This document shows, one piece after another, positions 1 through 10,628 of a stretch of DNA of 64,000 bases (the first letter of the stretch is position 1; the number at the start of each line of letters is the position of its first letter). Position numbers and translations under genes: made by a program. Below the pieces are notes generated by a model. The model searched no databases, had not been told where the DNA came from, and saw only the letters and a program-made list of their open reading frames with translations. The stretch comes from Armigeres subalbatus (lineage: Eukaryota; Arthropoda; Insecta; Diptera; Culicidae). The DNA is taken from NCBI RefSeq assembly GCF_024139115.2, contig NC_085141.1, positions 31,139,242 through 31,203,241 on the forward strand. The letters are read 5' to 3'.

Positions 1-347
1 ATTCATTATAACACTCGTTTGGGTGCTATGATGAAAACCCAACATCAGAACATTAGTTACATGACTACATTTTGCTGTTTTAGCTTGGGTAAGTGTTCAA
101 ATACTGTATTCTCTGCGTAGCGTAATAAATGAATTAGTTTGATGGACATGACATCAAAAATTTCCAAAGGCAAGTACATCTATCGCTTTACGGCTTATCG
201 AAGTATGCAATGCGGCACGGTACAATGGAATCTGATTGGTCTGTGCAGCAACATAATTTATTGGCAAGAATGATCATGTGGAGTAATTTGGGCTGTACAA
301 TTTGGAACAGATTTAAAAAATTAAAGTCCATTTTCCGTCATTGCAAA
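1..347. other. Unassigned A+T-rich sequence
   Basis: I see no gene, RNA or clear repeat here. Only short open frames are present and none resembles a known protein. Confidence 0.5.
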
Positions 348-473
348 AAATAGTGTGTGCAACTCGTTGTAAAACTCGATTTTTTCAGCACTCGTAGTAT
401 TTATCCAACTCGGCACGTACAACTCGTGCTGAAAAAATCATCTTTTTGCAACTTGTTGCACAAACTACTATTT
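348..473. repeat. MITE-like inverted repeat (126 bp)
   Basis: The left arm begins AAATAGTGTGTGCAACTCG and the right arm is its near complement, ending in CACAAACTACTATTT. The arms (~45 nt) also share the inner motif TTTTTTCAGCA/TGCTGAAAAAA. This is the form of a small non-autonomous DNA element or foldback. No target duplication was resolved. Confidence 0.6.
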
Positions 474-1518
474 AAATAAGTGTTATTATTATACAATGAG
501 AAATACGTTCTGCTTTATCAAACATTTATCGAATAAAAACTGAATGATTTTTAGGCTGACTGTACTTTCCACACATTTTCTGAATTTCGAGGCGATATTT
601 TCCTAAATATTTACGGAAAATTCTTTCCAATTTCCACGAAAAAACTCATTTGAATTTCGATGAGTAATAAACTCTGAAACTCTGACTTTTCCACAGGAAA
701 TACTTGTAATTTTTCATCCACAGGATAGTCCTTTAAATTTTCAAGGAAATTCAGCCAAATTTCTTCCTTGAATTTCCACGAAGAACTCTTCCACATTTCT
801 ATGATATCTGAATTCCAACGAACATTTTGTCTTATTTTAATCTAGAAATTTCTCTGACTATCCGACTATCCTTTTCTTTTTTTCGATTTGGCGCCGGAGA
901 TTTTTATGATTTTCCCCTGTACCAGCCATTAAATAATGTATGTAGATGCCTAAAAAATGTAGTCGTCGTGATGGATTTTGCGCAGCTACAAGCCGACGAA
1001 AAGTATAAGCTAAACTGGTACAAATTATTGGCGGTGTGTCTAAAATGAGCGCCTTTAAATAAAATAAATATAAAATGGACCAGAAACGGATATATCGGAA
1101 TGTCCATAGGGATTTATAAAATATTCAAGATAACAGATGGAGACGCATGGCTTATTAACTTTGCAGTTTAAAAAATCGTGATCTAGAACGATGCCATGAA
1201 TTCTGGGAATTCGTTCGTTTAGCTATATCTGCACATAATAGTTCGAAATAAAATAAAACACAATAAAAATCATTACTGTTTATCAAATTATCAGGTCGAT
1301 AACAATTACATCTACCCTATTCGAAACAATTCTTAACTTGGTTTACCTGCAGCATGTCCAACAATTTGCATCAACTGGAGCTTGGTCGGCAGACACAACA
1401 CAAACAATTGTTGGAAAGTTTGTCTGTCAGACTAAAACAATTCCAAGCGAGTCTTAATCGACAAGCAGCTTCTTCTGAATTAAACTATGCTCACAAACTC
1501 ATTCAGTTTCACTGAAAA
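474..1518. other. Unassigned, with a degenerate TTTCC-rich tract
   Basis: At about 590-800 the words AATTTCCACGAA and GAATTTC recur at irregular spacing, like a decayed minisatellite. The rest is unassigned. No coding signal was seen. Confidence 0.4.
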
Positions 1519-2262
1519 ATGTTTCTACTCGCAAACCGCAAACACAACTATGTACTTGCACTGTACTTTATTTCACTTCGATCAACTGGTTATGAGCACG
1601 AAATAAGCGATAAGAATGAAACTCTTCGGCTATCACTTCAAGTGAATCGCAGTATAACTGGAATTATTCACCGTATTTGCACAAACCGACAATTGTCAGG
1701 TCACTTCAGTTTCAGTTCTGCTCTTCCACATCAAACGACCCACAAAACAACCAATCGATCATTTTATCCCCGAACGGACGAACGTGTCAAAAGATCCTCG
1801 ACAGGCTCTTGCCAGAAGTCACAACCGGGCAATCAACGGTCCGGAGAAGTACGCGCGCGCGCGTCTAAGACGTCCACACAAACCTTGCGGCTTTCGATCC
1901 TGACCGCGCGAGTAACGACGATGGAACGTGCTCTCGCCGCAGAAACTGGCGCCTATCTGCTGATGATCGTCCCCAGCTCCAGCAGAACCTCACATCCGTC
2001 ACGACGCTTTTCGCTAATTTGTCAATCAAAGAATATTCGCTCGGTCGGTCAAAGCCAGCGAATATTGGCACAACTATTTACAACTTCTGGTCGCCGTCGT
2101 CGCCACTCAACTGAGCCGTTTGGGCTGATGGAACTCGAACACGATTCGACTGATACTGCAGCTCAGCAGAGTGGAAGGCAGCGGAGGAGAGATTTTCTCT
2201 GTCACCAACCACTGACTGCAATCGATAAGTAACTAGGCGAGGATGTGATCGAATCGGTAACA
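1519..2262 (+). other. GC-rich block with an open frame; possible non-coding first exon
   Basis: This block is clearly richer in G+C than its surroundings and does not resemble the other repeats here. It has a 237-codon open frame (1519-2232), but the translation is rich in S, R, T and Q with no recognisable domain, and other frames are also fairly open, so I do not call a protein. An Inr-like TCAGTT lies near 1705, and a good splice-donor-like AG|GTGAGC lies at about 2605-2611. Together these would fit a promoter and 5' UTR exon of a long gene, but a fragment of an unknown repeat is equally possible. Confidence 0.2.
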
Positions 2263-3107
2263 AGTTGTTTGAATGTAAAGTACATTTACTGTAGGCTGAA
2301 CGTTGTTAAAGAGAATGAATTTGTTTTGCTATAAAATTAATATTAATTTTAGAGAATCGAATACTTCATGAGTCCAAAAATCAAGCTTGATTCCTTACAT
2401 TCTATAAGAATTATTCAGCGGTATGGGCGGCGTTTACAGTGGTAGTGGTCGATTAGAATCGGCACTATGGCATAGCTACCGGCCAGCTATGTGACAGATT
2501 GTTCGTTGATTGGCCTGAAGGCATCGGTACAGTGCTTTCTATCAACAATTATGACCGGGTCGAAATAAGAAATTGTCAATAGTCAACGGATACCGATAAT
2601 AGATAATAGGTGAGCGGGAAAACCTGAGAAGAACAATAACTGTCGTTTTTAAGAAGTCGTTTGATAAAATAGCGTTCATGGCGTGAATCTACACGTCAGG
2701 GGCAGGATGTTAGCAGGCCCGCTGGTTTTCACTCGGCAGATCTTGCCAGTACTGGGACGATCAGCGCGAACAATACGCACTACTCGCAAGTCATCGATCG
2801 CCGGACCAACGGAAGTCGTCGAAAAGAAGTAGGGCGCGGAGGGACACTTAAAGGCCGAAGGATGTACCATTTAAAATCCGCACTTTTTTAAATTATCACC
2901 AAATTTTCAGGGAGTAAAAAGAAACAATTAAAGTTAGTTTTGGCATCATATATTTTATTTATTTTGCCTTTATTTCCGAACGAGCGAACCTTGGCCTTAA
3001 TCCCAGGCATAAGGTTCTCCACGAGCTCAAAATCGACAGTTTTTTTTTAATATACCATACATTTTTGATTTCTCTACATTGCTTACCACTTTACTTTGAT
3101 GAGCTTC
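2263..3107. other. Unassigned
   Basis: No gene or clear repeat recognised. The donor-like AG|GTGAGC near 2605 is the only signal noted. Confidence 0.4.
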
Positions 3108-3142
3108 ATGGCCATGTGGTTAGTGGCGTCAGGCGTCTAGAC
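3108..3142 (+). mobile_element. tRNA-derived SINE, 5' part (split copy)
   Basis: TGGCCATGTGGTTAGTGGCG resembles a tRNA A box (pol III promoter). The copy stops at GTCTAGAC (3135-3142). Its continuation, with a B-box-like GGTTCGATTACC, begins directly after a second GTCTAGAC at 16171-16178. The two halves read as one tRNA-like head, so the SINE predates the DNA between them. Confidence 0.6.
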
Positions 3143-3157
3143 CAGAGGTTCTCAACC

Positions 3158-3579
3158 GGGGGTACATGTACCGCTGGGGGTACCTTTGCTAGTCTCTGGA
3201 GGTACCTGAGACAAAAATGCGTAATGGCGGATATTTTATAATAATGCAAAATGCTGGATATTGTATTGCATTCTTCAAACTACCAAATAGTACGGAATCT
3301 TTTTTTCTATTGAGGAAATTTGCTGTCCTGAATGGAGAATACAATCCTAGGGTTTGGGTCTTGGCGAGATTCTCGAGTAGCTGTTCAAAAGCCTAAGGTC
3401 AAAATCTATTACGCCCATCAAGAAAAAGTACATTAATTGATATATTTAAATTTTGTTTCACTAATATAATAGGCATGTTGACTAAATTATAATTTCTACT
3501 TCGTAATTGAAAAAACTAGTTCTGCACAATAGAGTTTGGGTTATATTTTATAATATGAACCACGTCCTTATGGGCAAAG
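3158..3579. other. Left interior of the hAT-bounded segment
   Basis: GGTAC-rich words lie near the terminus (3160-3210), followed by A+T-rich sequence with no gene. Confidence 0.4.
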
Positions 3580-5400
3580 AGGAGCTACCCATTGGCGTAA
3601 ATGAGGAGGGGCTAGGGGGGCTTAGCCCTCCCTGGAAAAAAAATAGCCCCCCTAGGATTTTAAAAGTTATATAGTATAATGAATTACTGAAAAGGTTTGA
3701 AGACAACAAAAAATATCTACCATATTCATCCTATCATAATGAAATAAGTGGACAAATGAGCTCCAAGAAGGATTCTCACAAGAATTCGAGAGGAATTCCC
3801 ATCAGAATCTGAAAAGAATTCTCTTTGGAATCTCTAAAGAACTCCTTTCAGAATCATCGAAGCAGTGGCGAAGCCACGGGGGTGGTTTTGGACCCCTCCC
3901 AGAGATTTTTTTTTTTGAAGAAACTTTTTTTTTCGAAGAAAAAATGTTCAGAAATACCCCCCCCCCCACCTCACCCCATTTTCTGGCCACGCTACTGCAT
4001 CGAAGTAGTCCAATCGGAATCCAGAAGAATTCACACCGCATTTGTTTTGGTATCATTGGAGAATACCTATGGAAATCTGTGAGGGATACCCTTCATAATC
4101 CATGGAGGATTTAATTCAGAATCTCTCGTTGATTTGCTTCGGAATCGTTCGAAGATTTGTTTTAGAATTCCTTGACTTGTTCCAGAATCCTTCGACGATT
4201 TCGTTTAGAATTCCTTGATGATTTAATTGGGAGTCTCTCGACGTTTCGCCTCAGAAACCCTTAATGATTCGCATCGGAATCCATCGACGAATTGCTTTGG
4301 AAGCCTTCAACGATCCCTGCAACATCCCTGAAGGATTCCTTTCGAAATCGTATGAGGATTCTTTTCGGAATACCTGGAGGATTAATTCGGAGTCCATCGA
4401 CGATTTGCTTCTATATCCCTGGAACATTGCCTACGAAATCCCTGGAACATTCTCGTCGGAACTCCTGGAACATTCCCATTCCATTCGGAATCTCTAGAAG
4501 ATTCTCATTGGAATCCCTGAAACATTTCCGTCGGATTCTCTGAAGCATTCCCGTCCGAATCCCGAAACATTCTCGTAGGAATCCTTGGAACATTCCCGTT
4601 CAAATTCCTGGAATATTCCTGTCGGAATTCCTTGATGATGGAGGATTCCTAGAAGATCATCATTGGAATCCCTGGAATAATCCCCTCGGAATCTTTGAAA
4701 TATTCCCGTTGGAATTTCTGAAACATTTCCATCGACAATTCCCTTCGGAATCCCTGGCGGTTCCCTTCGGTATGCTTGGAGGATTACCGTTGGATTCCCT
4801 GGAGGAATGTTGCATTATTATTATTTTTTCAATAGAGATAGAAAGAATATTTATGAAATATGCAAAAATATCCCCTGCCTACCGATGGGAACCTTTGAGT
4901 GTGCGAGACAAACCCGAGCGCTACTACACTGAGATCGCCTTTTGGATACATTTCACCAATTTCTCGGTTGACCTGAATTACACAGCTTTGTAAATACCAC
5001 CTGATTTTTCTTGGCTTTTTTTTTAATTTTTTGGTGGGGTATACTCAGTGTTTCATCAAGATCAAAGGATAGAAACAAGCAAAAACAAACCGCATAAAAA
5101 GCGACCACAGTGTAGACGCAATGGTCATACGCTATCAATTTGTAGCAATCATCGCGCTGGTAAAAAAAAACACACTTCGATACTGTGGGCTACCACAGAA
5201 AGCACATGCTTGACAAAAGAGAATATAGATGAGTGTGATTGATCCGCCCTTAGGTGATTTGACCTTATTTATCACATTACCACTAACAAAACTTAATGAG
5301 GAGGTAAAATGTTCGAGAATTTAAAAGCTCAAAATAGAAAAAAAAAAAAAAAGAAGGAGCTATAGACCTCCTAGGCATCGGGGCTAGTTATACCAATGGA
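3580..5400 (+). repeat. Minisatellite-bearing dispersed repeat, copy 1
   Basis: The left end is near ATTGGCGTAAAT followed by a C/G hairpin (GGGGCTAGGGGGGCTTAGCCC). It continues through a 30-bp minisatellite (about 4080-4810) to a tail (about 4985-5370) with TAGGTGATTTGACC and a poly-A run. The whole order reappears reverse-complemented at about 28620-30985, including the hairpin end, the CTCATTTG and CCTATCATAATG words and the minisatellite. The frames across it are repeat read-through, not genes. Confidence 0.55.
4080..4810. repeat. Degenerate ~30-bp minisatellite
   Basis: Words of the form CGGAATCCCTGGAACATTCC and CGGAATCCCTCGACGATTTGC recur about every 30 bp. Units vary in the middle, but the GGAAT(C/T)CCT core holds. 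The same unit, complementary, fills about 29810-30500. Confidence 0.7.
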
Positions 5401-5974
5401 GCTACCTCCAGGACTTTTTGTGATGAGCCGGGCGTCAATTCTGACATACTATTGAAGAGGATTGCAACGCGAGTTCATAGCAGCCCCTAAATTTATAGAG
5501 GCTGCACACTAATGTCGTAAGGGCTTAGGGGAGGCGGTCTACTATCGTCTCATGCTTCATACAAAAAAAAGAGGAGTTGAAAAACCCAAAAAATTCCCGA
5601 AGTAATTAGAACCAAGCATCGGGATAAAAATAAGCCATATTCTGCGTTATATGATTGTGATCCATTGTTGTTCCTTTCCGAAGGTAGTCATGATCTAACA
5701 ATACGAACTTACGACTTAGAAAATGCTTACGGCTTTGACTGAGATTGAGCCCAGGCACACTAAAATGAGAAGCAGGTATTTACCACTAAACCAATAGGGA
5801 CGAAATTTGATAAAGCCGGAATCATCGGACGCTGAAATTCTTCTAGTCCGAGTATGGGTATCGAACTTCGCGGCTTTGCAAGAGGGCGATTACAGAAACA
5901 CTTTCGAGAAAGGATTTTCGACCTATAGTCAGCATAAGCCGGTAAATTAGTTCTAGTTTCTGGGTAAATCATAA

Positions 5975-6000
5975 ATGTATGTATGTATGTATGTATGTAG
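5975..6000. repeat. (ATGT)n microsatellite
   Basis: Six perfect or near-perfect ATGT units in a row. Confidence 0.9.
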
Positions 6001-6691
6001 TTAGCTTGAGTCTTGCTCTGCATGCGGTTCCACTTAACAGTAAGGTCAAATTACAGTATCATTCTGAATTCAACATACTGCTGTATGAAGGGCCAAAAAT
6101 AGGGGTGGTGGACCTGTAAGCAGAGACACTTACACGAAATCCACGGGAAAATGAGAATCTCCTTCCAGCAGAATGATCCAACAAAAAGAATAGTGAAATT
6201 TGCAATACTTGTCAAGCTTTCCATGGTTTGTTTGAAGAAGGGCGCGTCAACTGGTTTACAACTGTTGAAGATAAAAGTAATAGGCGCGAACGACTAATTC
6301 TTTCCTTCCCTGACTCCAATTGGCTACTACTTCATTGTCCAGTTGTAACCTCATTGATGCCCTGATGCACCCTCCCGACCCCATTTGATATATTTGCAGT
6401 CAATTCAGTAATATTGTAAGGAAAATTTGAGCAGGTGAGGAGCTTATATAAAATTTAGTGCTCTGGCTTGTAAAGTTACAGTGCTCCAATACCTTCTCTG
6501 AAACATCAATTTAATTGTTAACTTAGGCTATAAATAACTACTTACTGTAAACACAAGTTAATACGGTGGTGTTTTGCTTGAAGAATACCGCTATCACTGG
6601 ACCTCTATCGGAGAGATTATCTTTGACTACATAAGCAGTCTTTAATCCTTTAAATAAAAAAAGCTGAGTCGCCGGGTTTAATATCAGAAAT

Positions 6692-6751
6692 TAGTTTTTG
6701 GAGTGATCATATAGCCTTTCGGTACAACTTTGTTATACGAGAAAGGCAAAA
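6692..6751 (+). repeat. 3'-end fragment of the satellite-bearing dispersed repeat
   Basis: AGTTTTTGGAGTGATCATATAGCC followed by TATACGAGAAAGGCAAAA matches the right ends at 13780-13847 and 37105-37166, with small changes in the terminal palindrome. Confidence 0.65.
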
Positions 6752-8037
6752 CGATTATATATGTTTTATATATAAAAATATATGAAAATTAAAATGGAAT
6801 GATGAGAAGTAATGTGATGAGTTTAAAATAATAGTCATAAATCTTTAGAATTCAATAGCTTTGCGAAGCGATCAGGATTAAAAATTGCTGTTGTAACAAA
6901 AAAAAATATGATTGATACAATGAATTCTATTTATATCCTGACCTACTGTCTTCAATATGCATGTAGGTGAATACCTGGAATATGAAACAAATATTTTGGA
7001 GATAATAAATTGAACGTTTTATAAATGCACGGAAACTATGGAATTTGTGAATATTTCGAATGAAAAAAAATAAAATAAATAGAGAAAAAAATGAATAAGA
7101 AGATTCATCTGAAATTAATGCATTTAGTTAATTGCAATTGATTAAATCACAAATTATAAATAACGCGTAGACAAATCCTGAATTATGCAAAACATAATGA
7201 TAATGATGATGTTTGGGTGCCCTGTTGATTCCACACAATACTCAATATCTAATATATTTATATATTAGTATCAATGATAATTCAATATAATATAAAATAA
7301 CATACAATATAAACTATAATACAATATATAATGCAAATATATGATGAAATATAGAATATGTACAATTACATATCGTCTGAAAATAGGAAAAAAAGTTAAA
7401 ATGGAATTTGCTCATCTGTACACTGCTCTTATATTTCTGTAAATCCAAAGAATTAATAATTGTTGTTGGAATTTCCGAGAGACAGTTTTTTCAAAAGGGC
7501 GCTTTGAATCCTTAACAATCACGAAGAAACTTACTGATCTACAAGGATGGTAGAGTACACGTTTCTCCTCAACTATGGTAGGCACTCAAGCTACACTGTT
7601 TTCAAGTTGTAATTTCAATGATGCTTCGATGCTCCTTCTCAACTGTTAATGTTATAATATTCATTTATATAAATGACGAAATAGAATATGTAGAATAATA
7701 TACAATATAATTGTTAGGATTACATTAAAAAGGTTTAAAATCAAGTTAATTTATTATTTCATCAAGCGTGTATTGCTATAAGATTTTTAAATTAGACTTC
7801 TGCTTAACAAATGAAATAATAGTTTATTCAAATGTAAGAAATATTATATAAAATATAATGAATATAAGAAAATTAGATAAACATTAATAAAATAAACGAG
7901 ATGAGAGCTTATGAAAGTAGTAGTTCCATGGGAAGCAGTCCAATCTACTTGAGTTGCACTAAATCTGCAGAGTCATATATCATCTGGTGCAAGGGTGGCC
8001 TCTAATCAGAAGCAAAAAATAAAACAAATAAATGAAT

Positions 8038-8181
8038 AAAAACCCAGATTAATCCACCTAGCGGTGATGATGCCTTTCTCGCTCGTTCAAAATGGTTAAT
8101 AAACATATATGAAAAGTCTAAAATAACAATTGGTGAATAAGACTTATTTTTCACATTTGTTTATACCAGATGAACCGGCCT
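8038..8181 (+). repeat. 5'-end fragment of the satellite-bearing dispersed repeat
   Basis: AACCCAGATTAATCCACC, CTAGCGGTGATG and TGCCTTTCTCG are nearly identical to 34452-34570. The TGCCTTTCTCG here is the complement of CGAGAAAGGCA at the other end of the family, so the repeat has inverted termini. Confidence 0.65.
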
Positions 8182-8228
8182 AGGGTCGAAAATCTCGTAA
8201 ATAAAGATAGATTGAATTGAAAATTCAC

Positions 8229-8920
8229 ATTTACAATGATATGGAAATGCTAATATCATCTTCCAAACTTGGACGTACATGTTCATGATAGCATTAGAGG
8301 CGAAGGTATAGAATTGATAGTTCCGTTAGGATACGGCAGGCATGAAGAATGTTTTTATAGAAGTCGATTTGAAAGCGAGCGGAGGGCAATATTTGTGATA
8401 GCACATATCGCACGACCTTCCTTCTGCCAAGCTCCTGTATGAAGGGGGAGGGGAGAATATCAGTGTGGAAGCTGATATATCTCCACTGGCAAAAGGAAGG
8501 TGGTTTGACTTGCTCATATGCCATCGCGTGCGGAAGGATTTGCTATCGACGAGTACTGTCTCCAAATTTCTAATATGACATCAGCATTTAGTCGAATAGG
8601 ATTTTTATTGCACAGTTCTGTTTTCTCATTGCGTCCGTCTCGTCGCAACCAACTTGGCTGCCTCGGAGAGAACAAAGCTTCCACACTGATATTCTCCCCT
8701 CCCCCTTCATACGGGAGCTTGGCAGAAGGAAGGTCGTGCGATATGTGCTATCACAAATATTGCCCTCCGCTCGCTTTCAAATCGACTTCTATAAAAACAT
8801 TCTTCATGCCTGCCGTATCCTAACGGAACTATCAATTCTATACCTTCGCCTCTAATGCTATCATGAACATGTACGTCCAAGTTTGGAAGATGATATTAGC
8901 ATTTCCATATCATTGTAAAT
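8229..8920. repeat. Long near-perfect inverted repeat (245-bp arms, 202-bp spacer)
   Basis: The left arm 8229-8473 and right arm 8676-8920 are complementary over their whole equal length with very few differences; one I can see is CTCCTGTATG against CATACGGGAG. The spacer 8474-8675 is unrelated to the arms. A transcript would fold into a ~245-bp duplex. A partial single-arm relative sits at about 60600-60745, so the arm is a dispersed sequence. The open frames here come from the arms and spacer and are not genes. Confidence 0.85.
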
Positions 8921-8989
8921 CGTTTAACTTCACGTAGAAGTAACACACACGAAATCATTAATTTAATTCACATTTGTTTTATACACATT

Positions 8990-9263
8990 GTAATAATTGC
9001 TGCCGGATGCAATTTGTTGCAAGCAAATCGGATGAGGTTAAGTGCCCGGAAAATGTGATGAGGTTGTGCAATTGCACAAATCGAGTTTCAGACATAGTAT
9101 AAAAATTTGTATTTTGGCCATAACTTTTGAGCCCATTCCCCAGTTCGGCCTGATTTTTAATGTGAAACAATGGGACAGGATTCCCCGTTTAAATAATCGG
9201 TTCAGGATAAGATTTCGAAAAATGAGTTAGATTTTTTTTGCACACACATGCACATACACACAC
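8990..9263 (+). repeat. Unexpanded relative of the 166-bp satellite
   Basis: GCAATTTGTTGC..GCAAATCGGATGAGG..AAGTGCCCGGAAAATG, then AATTTGTATTTTGGCCATAAC and CAATGGGACAGGATTC, all match the satellite unit at 34.8-37.0 kb. About one and a half diverged units are present, followed by a short CA-rich tract (9240-9263). Confidence 0.7.
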
Positions 9264-10322
9264 TTTTTCTGAAAATTCCGTTTTGAAGCCAGAATCCAGC
9301 TGAAATTGAACAATATGATTCTTCATATAGATAAAAATTCAGTTGACCATCCCCGTCAAAAATTGTATTTCGTTTCATTATTTCAGTCGATTCTTTGGCT
9401 TATTTAAGGTCAACTTTCCCAAAGAAAATATGGGTTCTTTGAAGCCTCTAACTATTAAATCGAAAACAAAAACCGAAAACGTGTGCACTTGTTAACCGAC
9501 CTGAAAAAAATCACTCGATGTTCGTTCAAAATCGAGCCAATCTTAAAAAACAGCACTTTTTCGATTTTTGTTTTAAATTTAAAAAATACTTAAGCGAATA
9601 AAAATTTTTGACGGGAAAGGTCAATTTTTGCTAATGAGTAGTTCCGTTTTTGTCATTATCATTCAAACACTTTTCAACAAGATTTATGAATTTGATCTGA
9701 TTTTAAAAAAATCTGATCAGAATTCTACTGGGGTTGCTTTTCTTTATATGGAAAGCATTTCGCAGTAATTATGAATGTATGGTTAAAATTGATTATTTTG
9801 ATTTCTAAACTGATCCAAAACTATTTATAAGATCACTCTACAGGTAAACTATCCAAGTACAAAATCTGATAGATTACGCGTGACAGAGCTAGTGTTACCA
9901 AAATCAGAATTTTTGAGCTCATATTGTGCAATAATTTACATCGTAATGATTACATACCTGATATACTATCAGAAAATCGAAAATCGTTAATTGCCTTCGT
10001 GTAATTTGTTATGGATTGTGGCAAGGATGTTTTCGATCATTAGTATTGTGCCTTGCAACAAAATGACAACTTTCGTGATCATTTTCCAAGGCTCTCAAAG
10101 ATGTGAAAAATTTCTCCGCAGTACAAATAGCACGTGCTATCCAAGCATTCACCGCCGGAAAGTACCACGTGGCGGCCAAATTAAAAAAAAATATCGAATT
10201 GGCTTTTTTTTCTGGAGGTATGTTGTTCGTAGGCGCGTATTTTTCGTTGCGACCAAAAATGAGCGGAGGAGTAGATTTTTTTATGAGCGGTTTTATATAG
10301 GTTCGATAATTTAGTTATTTGT
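9264..10322. other. Unassigned; contains a small coding-like frame
   Basis: At 10103-10300 a 65-codon frame on the plus strand reads a little more like protein than its surroundings (a short A/V/K-rich helix-like run, then a hydrophobic stretch). I cannot place it in any family. The rest is A+T-rich with nothing recognised. Confidence 0.3.
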
Positions 10323-10628
10323 CAATAACTCATTCCAGAGGTTAAATTTCAAACGTGATATGTGGAGGACTTCTAGAGCGAAGGTTTTTACAACTCTGCC
10401 TAATTATTGTTTCTATTGCACTAATAACAGAGTTATAGCGCTAGTTGCAGTAACTTATTATACAGACTGATCGAAATTTTGTTATCATTTAGTATTAGTA
10501 ACTAGTACTTTAACTCTATTATTAGTTGAATCAAAACAACAAACTATTAGGCAGAGCTGTAGAAAAATATTCGCACTAGAGCTCCGCTGTAACACGTTTT
10601 GACATTTAACCTCTGGAATGAGTCATTG
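10323..10628. mobile_element. MITE (306 bp) with ~25-bp inverted termini
   Basis: CAATAACTCATTCCAGAGG on the left is matched by the complement of CCTCTGGAATGAGTCATTG on the right, with further pairing inside (GGCAGAG(T/C)TGTA, TTTAACC). No transposase frame. GTCAAT occurs beside both ends and might be part of a target duplication. Confidence 0.7.

Larger units (their letters stand above)
5401..8037. other. A+T-rich intergenic sequence
   Basis: No gene recognised. It holds an ATGT microsatellite, a short end fragment of the satellite-bearing repeat (6692-6751) and two distantly similar stretches (about 6330-6400 and 7590-7660, sharing AGTTGTAA..TCA.TGATGC). The part from 7140 to 7900 is mostly A and T. 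Confidence 0.5.

Noticed and set aside
1519..2232. A 237-codon protein-coding gene
   Set aside because: No domain, low-complexity S/R/T/Q-rich translation, other frames also open. Kept only as a GC-rich block.
8518..8823. A 101-codon plus-strand gene
   Set aside because: It starts in the spacer and runs into the right arm of the 8229-8920 inverted repeat; the same words appear on the minus strand of the left arm.
10103..10300. A small membrane-like protein
   Set aside because: Only 65 codons, no family match, and no promoter or splice context that I can support.
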